Assembly (NCBI GenBank): GCA_036563645.1
Contig: DATCMA010000054.1
Span: 62,001 to 126,000, forward strand
Length of the DNA: 64,000 nt
Source: DATCMA01 sp036563645
Lineage (GTDB): Bacteria > Actinomycetota > Actinomycetes > Mycobacteriales > Micromonosporaceae
Reading direction: 5' to 3'
The translations under genes were made by a program, and so were the position numbers. Under the pieces are notes generated by a model. That model saw nothing but the letters and a program-made list of their open reading frames with translations, was not told where the DNA came from and made no database searches. Below are positions 15,996-24,418 of this stretch, one piece after another (position 1 is the first letter of the stretch; each line of letters begins with the position of its first letter).

Positions 15996-17753
15996 GTGGA
16001 CGCGGCACAGCTCGAGCAGTGGATCGCGCTCCTCAGGCGGTATGGCGGCGAGGAAGCCAAGATCGAGGCGAAGAGGGCGGAGACCGAGCTGCCTAAAGAT
16101 GTCGTCGAAAGCCTCTGCGCCTTCGCGAACACCCCTGGTGGGGGCGTCCTGCTCTTGGGGGTTGACGAGGCATCCCACTTTGCCGTGACAGGCGTGGCTA
16201 ACCCTTCGAAGATTCAGGAGGAATTGGCGGGAGCCGCGCGCGATCGTCTGACTCCTCCCCTCCAACCGGACATCGGGATCACAGAAATTGAAGGAAAGTT
16301 TGTCGTATGGGCCGAGGTTGAAGAACTGCAGCGGGCAGAAAAGCCTTGCTATGTGACGGCTAAAGGTATCAATCGAGGAAGCTATGTAAGGGTTGGTGGA
16401 AGTGATCGAAGGCTCACCACTGAAGAGGTGCAGCAGCTGATCGCCGATCGCGGACAGCCTAGGTTCGATCACGAGATAGTAGAAGAAGCAAGTGTAGATG
16501 ATCTAGACCCCGAGGGTGTTCAACTCTTGCTTTCGCGTGTCCGCGCTAATCGTCCGTGGATATTCGCGGCCAAGGAAGATCACGCCGTTCTCCAAATGCT
16601 TGGCGTCCTACGACCGGATTCCGAAGGTGTCTTGCGGCCGACGCTGGCAGGAATCCTGGCGCTTGGGCAATACCCCCAACAGTTCTTCCCTCAGCTTTGC
16701 CTCACGTTTGTGCGCTATCCGACTAAGACAGGTGGCGATCCGGAAACCTCGATAAGATTTCTTGACAATGCTCGGATAGATGGGTCAATTCCTGTGATGG
16801 TGCGGGAGGCCCTTTCTGCCATCCAAAGGAATATGAGCAGGCGCGCCCTAATCAAGGGGGTGGGGCGACAGGACGTCTGGGAATACCCCGTGGAAGCGCT
16901 TCGGGAAGCTATTGTCAATGCTTTAGTTCACCGGGATCTGAGTCCGGGCTCACGCGGTTTCCACGTGCAAATCGAAATGTATCCAGATCGCCTGCGAATC
17001 GTTAACCCCGGAGGTTTGTACGGTGTGGTTGATATCACTCGCCTAGGTGAGGAAGGAATTTCTTCAGCACGCAACAGTCGGCTCATGATGCTTCTCGAAG
17101 ATGTTGCAATTCCCGGTGAACGGAGAACTGTGTGTGAGAACCGTGGATCGGGCATCCTAACCATGCGGAACGAACTTATTAGGGCAGGGATGAGTCCGCC
17201 GGAATTCCGTGATCGGGTGACGTCGTTCGAGGTCGTGATGCCTAACCATACGCTCTTTGACGAGGACACTGTTCGCTGGCTAGGCCTCCTTGGTGGTGAA
17301 TTGAAGGATACCCAGCGTACAGCCTTGGCATTTCTTCGTCGTAATGAAATGCTCGACAATGCAAGATATCGTATGGTAACTGGAATTTCTGATAGCAGAG
17401 TAGCGACGAGTGAGCTACAAGACTTGGTTGCGCGCGAGCTTGTTGAACAAATTGGCACGCGAAGGGGAGCGCGCTATATTTTGAGTGATTATGCGAAATC
17501 GGTGGGCAATGCGAGTGTGTCAAGAGGTGTTCGTCCGAACAGGCGCCGGCAAATAGTAGATCTGTTGCTTGTTCGCGGCGAACTATCAAAGGCAGAGATT
17601 GCTGCCTTGTTGAACGTGAATGCTAAGACTGTTGAATACTGGCTGCGTATCCTAAAGAAGGAAGGAATGGTTGAAGCTTCGCATCCAGCTCCGAGGGCGA
17701 AGAATACCCGATATCGGGTTACGAACGCTGCCCAGTATTCATTGTTCGACTGA
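15996..17753 (+). CDS. AlbA_2 (Schlafen-like) / GHKL-ATPase / winged-helix protein
   Basis: About 585 residues. The N-terminus is an AlbA_2 domain (KIEAKRAETELPKDVVESLC, GGGVLLLGVDE, YVRVGGSDRRLTTEEV). The middle is a GHKL-type ATP-binding domain with N-box EALREAIVNALVHRDL, G1 box YPDRLRIVNPGGLYG and a glycine box CENRGSGI. A C-terminal winged helix (RQIVDLLLVRGELSKAEIAA...NAKTVEYWLRILKKEGMV) follows. The last residues are QYSLFD, matching the beta-clamp-binding pattern Q-x-[S/D]-L-F. ATG 15981 is upstream in frame, but AGGAGG (15986-15991) lies just before GTG 15996, so I take 15996. G+C and codon use are clearly lower than the neighbours, suggesting transfer. Proteins of this architecture occur near defence and mobile loci and in regulators; a specific role is not assignable. 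Confidence 0.85.
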   Translation: MDAAQLEQWIALLRRYGGEEAKIEAKRAETELPKDVVESLCAFANTPGGGVLLLGVDEASHFAVTGVANPSKIQEELAGAARDRLTPPLQPDIGITEIEGKFVVWAEVEELQRAEKPCYVTAKGINRGSYVRVGGSDRRLTTEEVQQLIADRGQPRFDHEIVEEASVDDLDPEGVQLLLSRVRANRPWIFAAKEDHAVLQMLGVLRPDSEGVLRPTLAGILALGQYPQQFFPQLCLTFVRYPTKTGGDPETSIRFLDNARIDGSIPVMVREALSAIQRNMSRRALIKGVGRQDVWEYPVEALREAIVNALVHRDLSPGSRGFHVQIEMYPDRLRIVNPGGLYGVVDITRLGEEGISSARNSRLMMLLEDVAIPGERRTVCENRGSGILTMRNELIRAGMSPPEFRDRVTSFEVVMPNHTLFDEDTVRWLGLLGGELKDTQRTALAFLRRNEMLDNARYRMVTGISDSRVATSELQDLVARELVEQIGTRRGARYILSDYAKSVGNASVSRGVRPNRRRQIVDLLLVRGELSKAEIAALLNVNAKTVEYWLRILKKEGMVEASHPAPRAKNTRYRVTNAAQYSLFD

Positions 17754-17800
17754 CGACAAGACGGCACGATTCATTGTTCGACTGACGACAAGACGGCACG
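17737..17800 (+). repeat. Perfect 32-bp tandem direct repeat across the stop codon
   Basis: The 32 bases at 17737-17768, which include the last codons and the TGA of the AlbA_2 gene, are repeated exactly at 17769-17800. It marks the 3' edge of the lower-G+C patch. It could be a replication-slippage duplication or a core-site duplication; no integrase is present. Confidence 0.9.
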
Positions 17801-17876
17801 CAATACCTCGGTCAGCGCGCGTCAGTTCCGACGACGATGGTCGGAGGGGAGTAGGGCTACACCGCGGCCAGCGGGG

Positions 17877-17948
17877 CGCCCTCACGAGGGCTGTGACACG
17901 TGTCCGTCACAACCCGGTGAAGCGAAGCCCGCGATCCCCGTGAGGGCG
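17877..17948. promoter_or_regulatory. Nested inverted repeats upstream of the SDR gene
   Basis: Outer 10-bp perfect arms CGCCCTCACG (17877-17886) and CGTGAGGGCG (17939-17948) enclose TGTGAC/GTCACA (17892-17897, 17906-17911) and the 10-bp palindrome GACACGTGTC (17895-17904). The inner elements look like a protein operator; the outer arms could form a long stem. Regulator unknown. Confidence 0.4.
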
Positions 17949-18072
17949 AAACCCGCGCGCGTGCGACGCCGTGGACGAGCGGCCGCGGTTTCCCCGTCGG
18001 CGCCGGTGGGTAGAGCGCGAAGAAGGCGAAGCGTTCGCTGATGGCACACCGGAACGCAGACGGGAGCGGTCG

Positions 18073-19083
18073 ATGGCGGGCAACGGCAAGGTCGTCGTGA
18101 TCACCGGGGCCAGCGCGGGAATCGGTCGGGCGGCGGCGCGCCGGTTCGCCGCCCGGGGCGATCGGGTCGCCCTGCTCGCCCGGGGAGAGTCCGGCCTGGA
18201 GGGCGCGGCGGAGGACGTCGCGCGGCTCGGCGGCACACCCTTGCCGATCAGCGTCGACGTCGCCGACGCCGCGGCGGTCGAGCGGGCCGCCGCCCGCGTC
18301 GAACAGGAGCTCGGCCCGATCGACGTGTGGGTGAACAACGCCTTCACCGGGGTTTTCGCGCCGTTCATCGAGATCGACCCGGTGGAGTTCGCGCGCATCA
18401 CCGAGGTGACGTACCTGGGGTACGTCTACGGCACGAAGGCGGCGCTTACCCGGATGCTGCCGCGCGACCGCGGGGCGATCGTGCAGGTGGGCTCGGCGCT
18501 GGCGTACCGGGGGATCCCGTTGCAGAGCGCGTACTGCGGCGCCAAGCACGCGATCCAGGGATTCACCGAGTCACTGCGCTGCGAGCTGCTGCACGACAAG
18601 AGTCGGGTCCGGGTGACCATGGTGCAGCTGCCCGCGGTGAACACGCCGCAGTTCGGCTGGGTGCGCTCGCGGCTGTCGCGGCACGCCCAGCCCGTTCCGC
18701 CGATCTACCAGCCGGAGGTGGCGGCCGACGCCATCGTGTACGCGGCCGACCACCCCCAGCGCCGCGAGTACTGGGTCGGCGGATCGTCGGCGTTGACGAT
18801 CGCCGCGAACGCGCTGGTGCCCGGGCTCCTCGACCGCTACCTGGCCCGCACCGGGTACCGCGCGCAACAGACCGCCAAGCCGCGCAGCCCCGAGTCGGAG
18901 AGCGGGAACCTGTGGGATCCGTTCGACGGCCGGGGCGAGCCGGATTACGGGGCGCACGGCGCGTTCGACGACCGGTCGCACCGCCGCAGCTTCCAGCTGT
19001 GGGCCTCGCAGCGACACCGGGTGTTCAGCGCCGCGGCCGCGGTGGCCAGTGCGGCGGCGATGGCGGTGCGGCGCCGGCGGTGA
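18073..19083 (+). CDS. SDR-family oxidoreductase
   Basis: 336 residues, NAD(P)-dependent. Rossmann motif TGASAGIG (residues 11-18), NNAFTG, and the catalytic Ser141-Tyr154-Lys158 triad (GSALAYRG, YCGAK). The C-terminus is extended about 80 residues beyond the classical SDR core, with WDPFDGRGEPDYGAHGAFDD and a final hydrophobic helix (VFSAAAAVASAAAMAV). The frame opens at 17971, but ATG 18073 has GGGAG 6 bases upstream and starts at the Rossmann strand. The substrate cannot be told. It precedes hsp20 in the same direction. Confidence 0.88.
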   Translation: MAGNGKVVVITGASAGIGRAAARRFAARGDRVALLARGESGLEGAAEDVARLGGTPLPISVDVADAAAVERAAARVEQELGPIDVWVNNAFTGVFAPFIEIDPVEFARITEVTYLGYVYGTKAALTRMLPRDRGAIVQVGSALAYRGIPLQSAYCGAKHAIQGFTESLRCELLHDKSRVRVTMVQLPAVNTPQFGWVRSRLSRHAQPVPPIYQPEVAADAIVYAADHPQRREYWVGGSSALTIAANALVPGLLDRYLARTGYRAQQTAKPRSPESESGNLWDPFDGRGEPDYGAHGAFDDRSHRRSFQLWASQRHRVFSAAAAVASAAAMAVRRRR

Positions 19084-19175
19084 GCGCGAGCGGGCGCACC
19101 GGAGCGAGGTTTGGCGGACGAACCGCCGGGTAGCCGACAGACGTTTCGTGCGTGAGTCCCGTTGGGAGGTGCCCG

Positions 19176-19754
19176 GTGACCGCACCGGAGTGGTCGGTTC
19201 GTCCCACGGATGTCCTCGGCAATCTGCGTTCCCTCGGCAATCCCTTGAGCCGCCTGCTGGGCGGGTGGGGCTGGCACCGGGACGTCGAGTTGGAACCCGC
19301 CGACGGGGGGTGGCGGGTGATCGCCCGGCTGCCCGGGGTGGCCCCGGAGGAAGTCGCGGTGGAGATCGGTGACGGTGAGCTGTTGATCCGCGCCCGGTCG
19401 GAGGCGGAGGTCAACGCGGACCACGGATTGCCCGGCACCGGGTCGTCGGAGCGGAGCTTCGAATACCAGATCCGACTACCGTCCGAGGTGGATGCCGCGA
19501 ACGCCGACGCGGTGATGGACCACGGCTTGTTGACCGTCACGCTGCCGAAGGGCACGCCCGGGCGGCGGTCGATCACCGTGGGTCGGCCGGCGTACGACAG
19601 CACGCGGCGCGTCGCCGCGGCGCAGCGCCGACGCACCACGGCGAGCACCCCGCCGGGCAGCCGGATGACGTCCAGCGGGATCGATCCGGCGATCGACCGG
19701 GAGATGCACCATCCACGCGCCAGCCAGGCGCGGGTGCCGCGCGACGACCTCTGA
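19176..19754 (+). CDS. Hsp20/alpha-crystallin small heat-shock protein
   Basis: 192 residues. Alpha-crystallin domain at about residues 30-135 (DVELEPADGGWRVIARLPGV, EEVAVEIGDGELLIRARSEA, FEYQIRLPSEVD, HGLLTVTLPKGTPGRRSITV), an ATP-independent holdase. A long basic/disordered tail follows (RRVAAAQRRRTTASTPPGSR), longer than in typical Hsp20. GGGAGGT at 19164-19170 fixes GTG 19176 as the start rather than GTG 19152. No HAIR or ROSE-type element was recognised upstream. Confidence 0.88.
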   Translation: MTAPEWSVRPTDVLGNLRSLGNPLSRLLGGWGWHRDVELEPADGGWRVIARLPGVAPEEVAVEIGDGELLIRARSEAEVNADHGLPGTGSSERSFEYQIRLPSEVDAANADAVMDHGLLTVTLPKGTPGRRSITVGRPAYDSTRRVAAAQRRRTTASTPPGSRMTSSGIDPAIDREMHHPRASQARVPRDDL

Positions 19755-19765
19755 GCCCCCGCCCC

Positions 19766-20911
19766 ATGGCCGACCCGGAGCTGGGGCTCGTCCCCGACGT
19801 CGAGCGCATCGCGGTCCTGCGGGCGAACGCGCTCGGTGACTTCCTCTTCGCGCTGCCGGCCTTGGAGGCGCTGCGGGCGGCGTACCCGACGGCGGAGGTG
19901 GTACTGCTCGGCGCGCCGTGGCACGCCCGGTGGCTGGCGGGCCGCCCGTCCCCGGTGGCGCGGGTGATGGTGGTGCCGCCCGCGCCGGGAATCCGGGACA
20001 TCGCCCCTCAGGAGACACCTCCTGCGCCGGAGGAGTTCTTCGCGCGTGCGCGCGCGGAGCGCTTCGATGTGGCGCTGCAACTGCACGGCGGCGGGCGCCA
20101 CAGCAACCCGCTGGTCTCCGCGCTCGGCGCGCGTCTCACCGCCGGGTTGCGTGCCAGTGACGCGCCGCCGTTGGATCGCTGGCTGCGCTACGACTTCTAC
20201 CAGCCCGAGGTGATCCGTCTCTTGGAGACGGTCGCCTTGGTGGGCGCATCGCCGGTGACGCTGACCCCGCGTGTCGAGGTCACCGCGACGGACGTCGCCG
20301 AGGCGCGCCGGGTGATCGACGCGCCGCGCCAGCCGCGCGCCGCGCTCCACCCGGGGGTGACCGATCCCCGCCGCCGCTGGCCGCCGGAGCGGTTCGCCGC
20401 GGTGGCGGATGGGTTGGCCGCTCAGGGGTTCGAGGTGGTCGTCACTGGCACCGAGGGGGAGCGGCCCCTCGTGGAGCGGGTGGTGGCGGCGGCGCGTGCC
20501 CCGATCCGGTCGTTGGTTGGCGCGCTCTCCCTCGGCGGGCTCGCCGCGGTGTACGCCGAGTGCGCGGTGGTGGTCGCCAACGACACCGGGCCGCTGCACC
20601 TGGCGGGGGCGGTGGGCACGCCGACAGTGGGGATCTTCTGGGCCGGCAACATGATCACAGTGGCGACGCCGCTGCGCGGGCGGCACCGGGCGCTGGCCTC
20701 GTGGACGATTCACTGTCCGGAGTGCGGCGAGGACTGCACGCGGGACCTCTACCCAGACCGCCCCGGGGAGGGCTGTGCCCACCGCGTCTCGTTCGTCAGC
20801 GACGTGCCGGTGTCGGAGGTGTTGGCGGCGGTGGACGACCTCACCCGCGCCGGTGGGGCAGGGCCACGTCACCTTGGGGCGCCTGCGGTGGCGGTGGGGC
20901 GGTCCCGTTGA
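19766..20911 (+). CDS. Glycosyltransferase family 9 (heptosyltransferase-like)
   Basis: 381 residues, GT-B fold. GT9 hallmarks are IAVLRANALGDFLFALPALEAL near the N-terminus and ANDTGPLHLAGAVGTPTVGIF in the C-terminal half. The family transfers heptose from ADP-heptose; here the acceptor would not be LPS, since this is a Gram-positive-type genome. A late cysteine cluster (HCPECGEDCTRD...GCAH) may bind a metal. It begins 11 bases after hsp20. The last 71 bases overlap the convergent GT2 gene. The nearby HldE supports a heptose-nucleotide donor. Confidence 0.88.
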   Translation: MADPELGLVPDVERIAVLRANALGDFLFALPALEALRAAYPTAEVVLLGAPWHARWLAGRPSPVARVMVVPPAPGIRDIAPQETPPAPEEFFARARAERFDVALQLHGGGRHSNPLVSALGARLTAGLRASDAPPLDRWLRYDFYQPEVIRLLETVALVGASPVTLTPRVEVTATDVAEARRVIDAPRQPRAALHPGVTDPRRRWPPERFAAVADGLAAQGFEVVVTGTEGERPLVERVVAAARAPIRSLVGALSLGGLAAVYAECAVVVANDTGPLHLAGAVGTPTVGIFWAGNMITVATPLRGRHRALASWTIHCPECGEDCTRDLYPDRPGEGCAHRVSFVSDVPVSEVLAAVDDLTRAGGAGPRHLGAPAVAVGRSR

Positions 20912-21761
20912 AGTCGAGGAGTTCCCAACATTCGACGTCGCGCTGGGTGACGGTGGTCGGCGCCTCCAGGTGGTAGGCGCCGCTCGGCACGATTCCCGCG
21001 CCGCCGAAGCGGCGCAACACCGCGAGCTGCGCCGCCACGTCCTCGCCCTGGTGGTTCGGGGGCATCCGCCGCCAGAAGTCGAAACCTCCCGCGGCGAGCA
21101 GCTTCGCCCGGTCGAAGAGCACGCACCCGCCGATCCAGGCCACCTTGTACGCCCGCCACTCTCCCGGCCTGAGGTGGAGTTTCGCGGTGACGTGCAGCAG
21201 GTTCGCCGCCGAGTGCAAGCGCGCGCGAGTCCACTCAGGACTATGTGGACGCACGTCCTCCGGTACGGGTGGCCCGGTCCACTCCTCGTACTCGCCGTGG
21301 GTCTCCGGCCGTACGTCGTCCTTATAGGACAGACCGTGTAATCCGTTGCCGACGAAGCCGCAGCGCAGCGTCCGGATCGCGGTGGTCATCCGGCCCAGCG
21401 CCCCCGGTTCCAGCCAGACGTCGTCGTCGAGGAAGAGCACGTAGCGCGCCACGGACCGGTCGAGCAAGAAGGCCCGGTGCTCGGCGAGACCCCGCGCCGG
21501 CAGGTGCCGGGTGAGCAGCACGGGGTGGCCGGTGTGCCGCAGCACCCGGGTCATCGTGGCGGCGGCCGGATGCGCCCAGGAGGGCTCCCCGTCAGACTGG
21601 TCGCTGATCGCGACGCCGAAGCCCTCCGGTTCGCGCTGCGCGGCCAGCCCCGCCAGGGTGGTGGCGAGCTCGGCGGGGCGGTTGCGCGTGGGGATCAAGA
21701 CGTCGAGCAGGCGCGGAGCGCGAAAGGCCGCGGGGTCACCGGTGTCCAGCGGCCGGTTCAC
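20841..21761 (-). CDS. Glycosyltransferase family 2
   Basis: 306 residues, GT-A fold. It starts LLDVLIPTRNRPAELATTLAGL and carries the nucleotide/metal motif YVLFLDDDVWLEPGAL, then WIGGCVLFDRAKLLAAGGFDF and HQGEDVAAQLAVLRRFGG, all typical of GT2. GTG 21761 overlaps the hldE stop by 4 bases, so it is coupled to hldE and probably uses or extends a heptose-containing glycan. Its 3' end overlaps the GT9 gene on the opposite strand by 71 bases. Confidence 0.88.
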   Translation of the reverse strand: MNRPLDTGDPAAFRAPRLLDVLIPTRNRPAELATTLAGLAAQREPEGFGVAISDQSDGEPSWAHPAAATMTRVLRHTGHPVLLTRHLPARGLAEHRAFLLDRSVARYVLFLDDDVWLEPGALGRMTTAIRTLRCGFVGNGLHGLSYKDDVRPETHGEYEEWTGPPVPEDVRPHSPEWTRARLHSAANLLHVTAKLHLRPGEWRAYKVAWIGGCVLFDRAKLLAAGGFDFWRRMPPNHQGEDVAAQLAVLRRFGGAGIVPSGAYHLEAPTTVTQRDVECWELLDFNGTAPPPPQAPQGDVALPHRRG

Positions 21762-23245
21762 GCCTGCCTCCGCGCGGCGGCGCGCTCGACGGCGGCGGCC
21801 TGGATCCGCTCGATGATGGCGGAGGTGGACCGATCGGGGACGTAGCCGACGATGTGCACCTCCCCGCCGAGCCGCCGCACCAGCGGCGCTTCCGGCACGA
21901 GCTCCGGGGGATAGTCGCCGCCCTTGACGTACACCTCGGGGCGGATCGCGGTGATGAGGTCCGCGGGGGAGTCCTCGTCGAAGACGACGACGTAGTCGAC
22001 GCAGGCGAGGGCGGCGAGCACCGCCGCGCGGTCCTCCACCGGGTTGACCGGGCGGTCCGGCCCCTTGAGGCGTCGGACGCTGTCGTCGGAGTTGACCGCC
22101 ACGATCAGAACGTCGCCGAGGCTCGCGGCCTGTTCCAGGTAGCGGACGTGGCCCCGGTGCAGGACGTCGAAGCAGCCGTTGGTGAAGACGATTCGATCTC
22201 CGCGGGCCCGGTGCCGGCGGACCCGTTCGAGGAGCCGGGGCGCGTCGATGATCGTCGGTGCGTCGGCGGCGAGCAGCGCCTCCCGTCCGGAGACGCAGGT
22301 CCGGACACCGGCGGTCACCGCGGCGGTCGCGGCGAGCTGGGCGAGCTCCGCGGCGACGGGCAGCGGCGCGGACGCGGCCAGCGCGAGGGTGAGGGCGGCG
22401 ACGTACGCGTCGCCGGCACCGACGGTGTGGCTGGCCGGCGCGCGGGTCGCCCACGTCCGGTGGGTGCGTCGGCCGTCGCCGACGATCGCGCCCTCCACGT
22501 CGACGGTCACCGCGACGACGTCCGCGCCGACGCGGTCACGCACCTCCGGCAGCCACGACTCGGCGGTCGCCACCCGGTCCTGGTCCGGGATCGGGCGGCC
22601 GAGCAGCAGCGCGGCTTCCGTGAGGCTCGGGGCGACGGCGGTGGGGCGCAGCCCACGCCACGGACGCAGATCGTGGGCGTCGAGGGTGACCGTGCCGAAC
22701 CGGTCCCGGTGCGCCACCACCCACTGGCGGATCGGCTCGGGCAGTGCCCCCAACCCGTAGTCGCAGATCGCGAGCGCAGGCCGGGCGGGCGCCTCGTCCA
22801 GCGCGGCGCGCAGCGCGGCGAGGACGCGGCCCACCGCCTCGGGCAGCAGAGGGCCGCCGTCAATACCCTCATCCTCGCGCGCCACGATCTGGTCGTCGGC
22901 GAGCAGTCGCCGTTTGATCGGGGTCGCCCGTGCCGGTATCGGGACGAGCCGGCTCGTCACGCCGAGCTGGGTCAGACACTCGGCCACGCGCTGCCCGGCT
23001 GGGTCGTCCCCGACGGGGGCGACGAGCACGGTGCGCGCGCCGAGAGCGGCGAGGTTCGCCGCGGTGTTCGCCGCCCCACCGGGTGCCTCGTGGTGTTCCC
23101 GAAGGGTGAGGACGGGGGCGGGCGCTTCGCGGCAGAGCCGTTCCGGGCGGGCGAACCGCCATTCGTCGAGGATGACGTCGCCTACGACGAGCACAGGGTG
23201 CCCCGCCCACTTGTCGAGGAGGGCGGCGATACGCGATCCGTCCAT
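21758..23245 (-). CDS. hldE: Bifunctional heptose-7-phosphate kinase / heptose-1-phosphate adenylyltransferase (HldE/RfaE-like)
   Basis: About 495 residues. Residues ~1-330 are a PfkB/ribokinase-type kinase (VLVVGDVILDEW, APGGAANTAANLAALGA, and the catalytic HTVGAGDAYVAALTLALA). Residues ~345-490 are a nucleotidyltransferase with FTNGCFDVLHRGHVRYLEQA, VNSDDSVRRLKG and EVYVKGGDYPPE. Together they give the ADP-heptose pathway enzyme. The frame reaches TTG 23278; ATG 23245 is closer to the conserved start and I use it, though neither has a strong ribosome-binding site. With GT2 and GT9 next door it implies ADP-heptose for a non-LPS glycan. GmhA and GmhB are not in the window. Confidence 0.9.
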   Translation of the reverse strand: MDGSRIAALLDKWAGHPVLVVGDVILDEWRFARPERLCREAPAPVLTLREHHEAPGGAANTAANLAALGARTVLVAPVGDDPAGQRVAECLTQLGVTSRLVPIPARATPIKRRLLADDQIVAREDEGIDGGPLLPEAVGRVLAALRAALDEAPARPALAICDYGLGALPEPIRQWVVAHRDRFGTVTLDAHDLRPWRGLRPTAVAPSLTEAALLLGRPIPDQDRVATAESWLPEVRDRVGADVVAVTVDVEGAIVGDGRRTHRTWATRAPASHTVGAGDAYVAALTLALAASAPLPVAAELAQLAATAAVTAGVRTCVSGREALLAADAPTIIDAPRLLERVRRHRARGDRIVFTNGCFDVLHRGHVRYLEQAASLGDVLIVAVNSDDSVRRLKGPDRPVNPVEDRAAVLAALACVDYVVVFDEDSPADLITAIRPEVYVKGGDYPPELVPEAPLVRRLGGEVHIVGYVPDRSTSAIIERIQAAAVERAAARRQA

Positions 23246-23323
23246 GCCGCCCCGGGTGCCCCGGTCAGGCGTGGTCAAACGTGCGCCGGGCGGAGGAGGA
23301 CCGGGTCGCGGCGGGGCGGAGGA

Positions 23324-24289
23324 TCAGGCGCTTTCGCGCGCCTTGCGCGGCGCGGCCTTCTTCGCGGCGGTCTTCTTCTCGGCGGCCCGGCTCGGTCTCG
23401 TCTTCGCGCCGGCCGTCGCCGCGGCCTTCCGGGGGGCTGCCTTCGGCGCGGCCTTCTTCGCGGACTTCGCCGCGGTAATGGGAGTGGGCGGCGTGGGAGT
23501 CGGCGCCTCGCCGCGGGCCGCGCGTGCCCGCTCAACCGAGGCGCGCAGCACCGCCATCAAGTCCACCGGGGCGGGCGGGGCCTCCTCGACCGCCTCGGGC
23601 TGGACGACTTCCCGCCCTTCCACCTTGGCGTCGATGACCTGCTGGAGCGCGGCGCGGTAGTCGTCGGTGTACGCCTCGGGGTGGAAGTCGCCGGCCATCG
23701 TTTCGATCAGCGACGTGGCCATGGCTAGCTCCGGCGCGCGGACCTCCACCTTCTCGTGGAGGAAGCCGAAGTCGGCGGTGCGGACCTCATCGGGCCACAG
23801 CATCGTGTTGAGCAGGAGGACCCCCTCGTGGACGCGCAGCGTGGCGAGCTGCTCGCGCTGCCGGAGCGCGACCTTGACGATCGCGACCCGGTCCGCCTCG
23901 CGCAGCGCGTCCCGCAGCAGGACGTAGGGCTTGGTGGCGAAGGCCTCCGGCTCCAGGAAGTAGGCCTTGTTGTAGAGGATCGGGTCGACCTGGTTGGCGG
24001 GGACGAACTCCAACACGTCGATGGCGCGGGAGGTGGTCAGCGGAAGCTCAGCGAAGTCCTCGTCGGTGAGGATGACCATCTCCCCGCCGCCGAGGTCGTA
24101 CCCCTTGGCGATGTCGCCGTAGGAGACCTCCGCGCCGCAGACTTCACAGACCCGCTTGTAGCGGATTCGTCCCCCGTCGGCCCGATGGACCTGGTGGAAG
24201 CGGATGTCCTTTTCCTCGGTGGCCGAGTACAGCCGAACGGCGATGGTCACCAGGCCGAAGGAGACCGCGCCTTTCCAGATTGCCCGCAT
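23324..24289 (-). CDS. ku: Ku protein (non-homologous end joining)
   Basis: 321 residues. Bacterial Ku core from MRAIWKGAVSFGLVTIAVRL to about residue 260, including RIRYKRVCEVCGAEVSYGDI and EHVEV-type strands. It forms a homodimeric ring on DNA ends and recruits LigD. The C-terminus is a Lys/Ala/Pro-rich extended tail (KSAKKAAPKAAPRKAAATAG and on), a feature of actinobacterial Ku that adds DNA binding. It is divergent from the LigD-polymerase gene with 129 bases between starts, a shared promoter region. Confidence 0.95.
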   Translation of the reverse strand: MRAIWKGAVSFGLVTIAVRLYSATEEKDIRFHQVHRADGGRIRYKRVCEVCGAEVSYGDIAKGYDLGGGEMVILTDEDFAELPLTTSRAIDVLEFVPANQVDPILYNKAYFLEPEAFATKPYVLLRDALREADRVAIVKVALRQREQLATLRVHEGVLLLNTMLWPDEVRTADFGFLHEKVEVRAPELAMATSLIETMAGDFHPEAYTDDYRAALQQVIDAKVEGREVVQPEAVEEAPPAPVDLMAVLRASVERARAARGEAPTPTPPTPITAAKSAKKAAPKAAPRKAAATAGAKTRPSRAAEKKTAAKKAAPRKARESA

Positions 24290-24418
24290 TTCCGCTGGAT
24301 ACCCGGGACGGCACGGTCCTACCGGCGGTTCTGGGAGAAGCGCGGGCTGGGCCTCGGCGCGTCGACCTAGAGTGGGGGTGGTCGCGCGGGCCGGACCGTG
24401 GCGGAGGTGGAGGCGACC

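Noticed and set aside
15860..17800. Integrative element with attachment sites
   Set aside because: No integrase, recombinase or transposase and no flanking att pair; only a tandem repeat at one edge. tRNA-Thr is 2.6 kb away and has no duplicated 3' end in the window.
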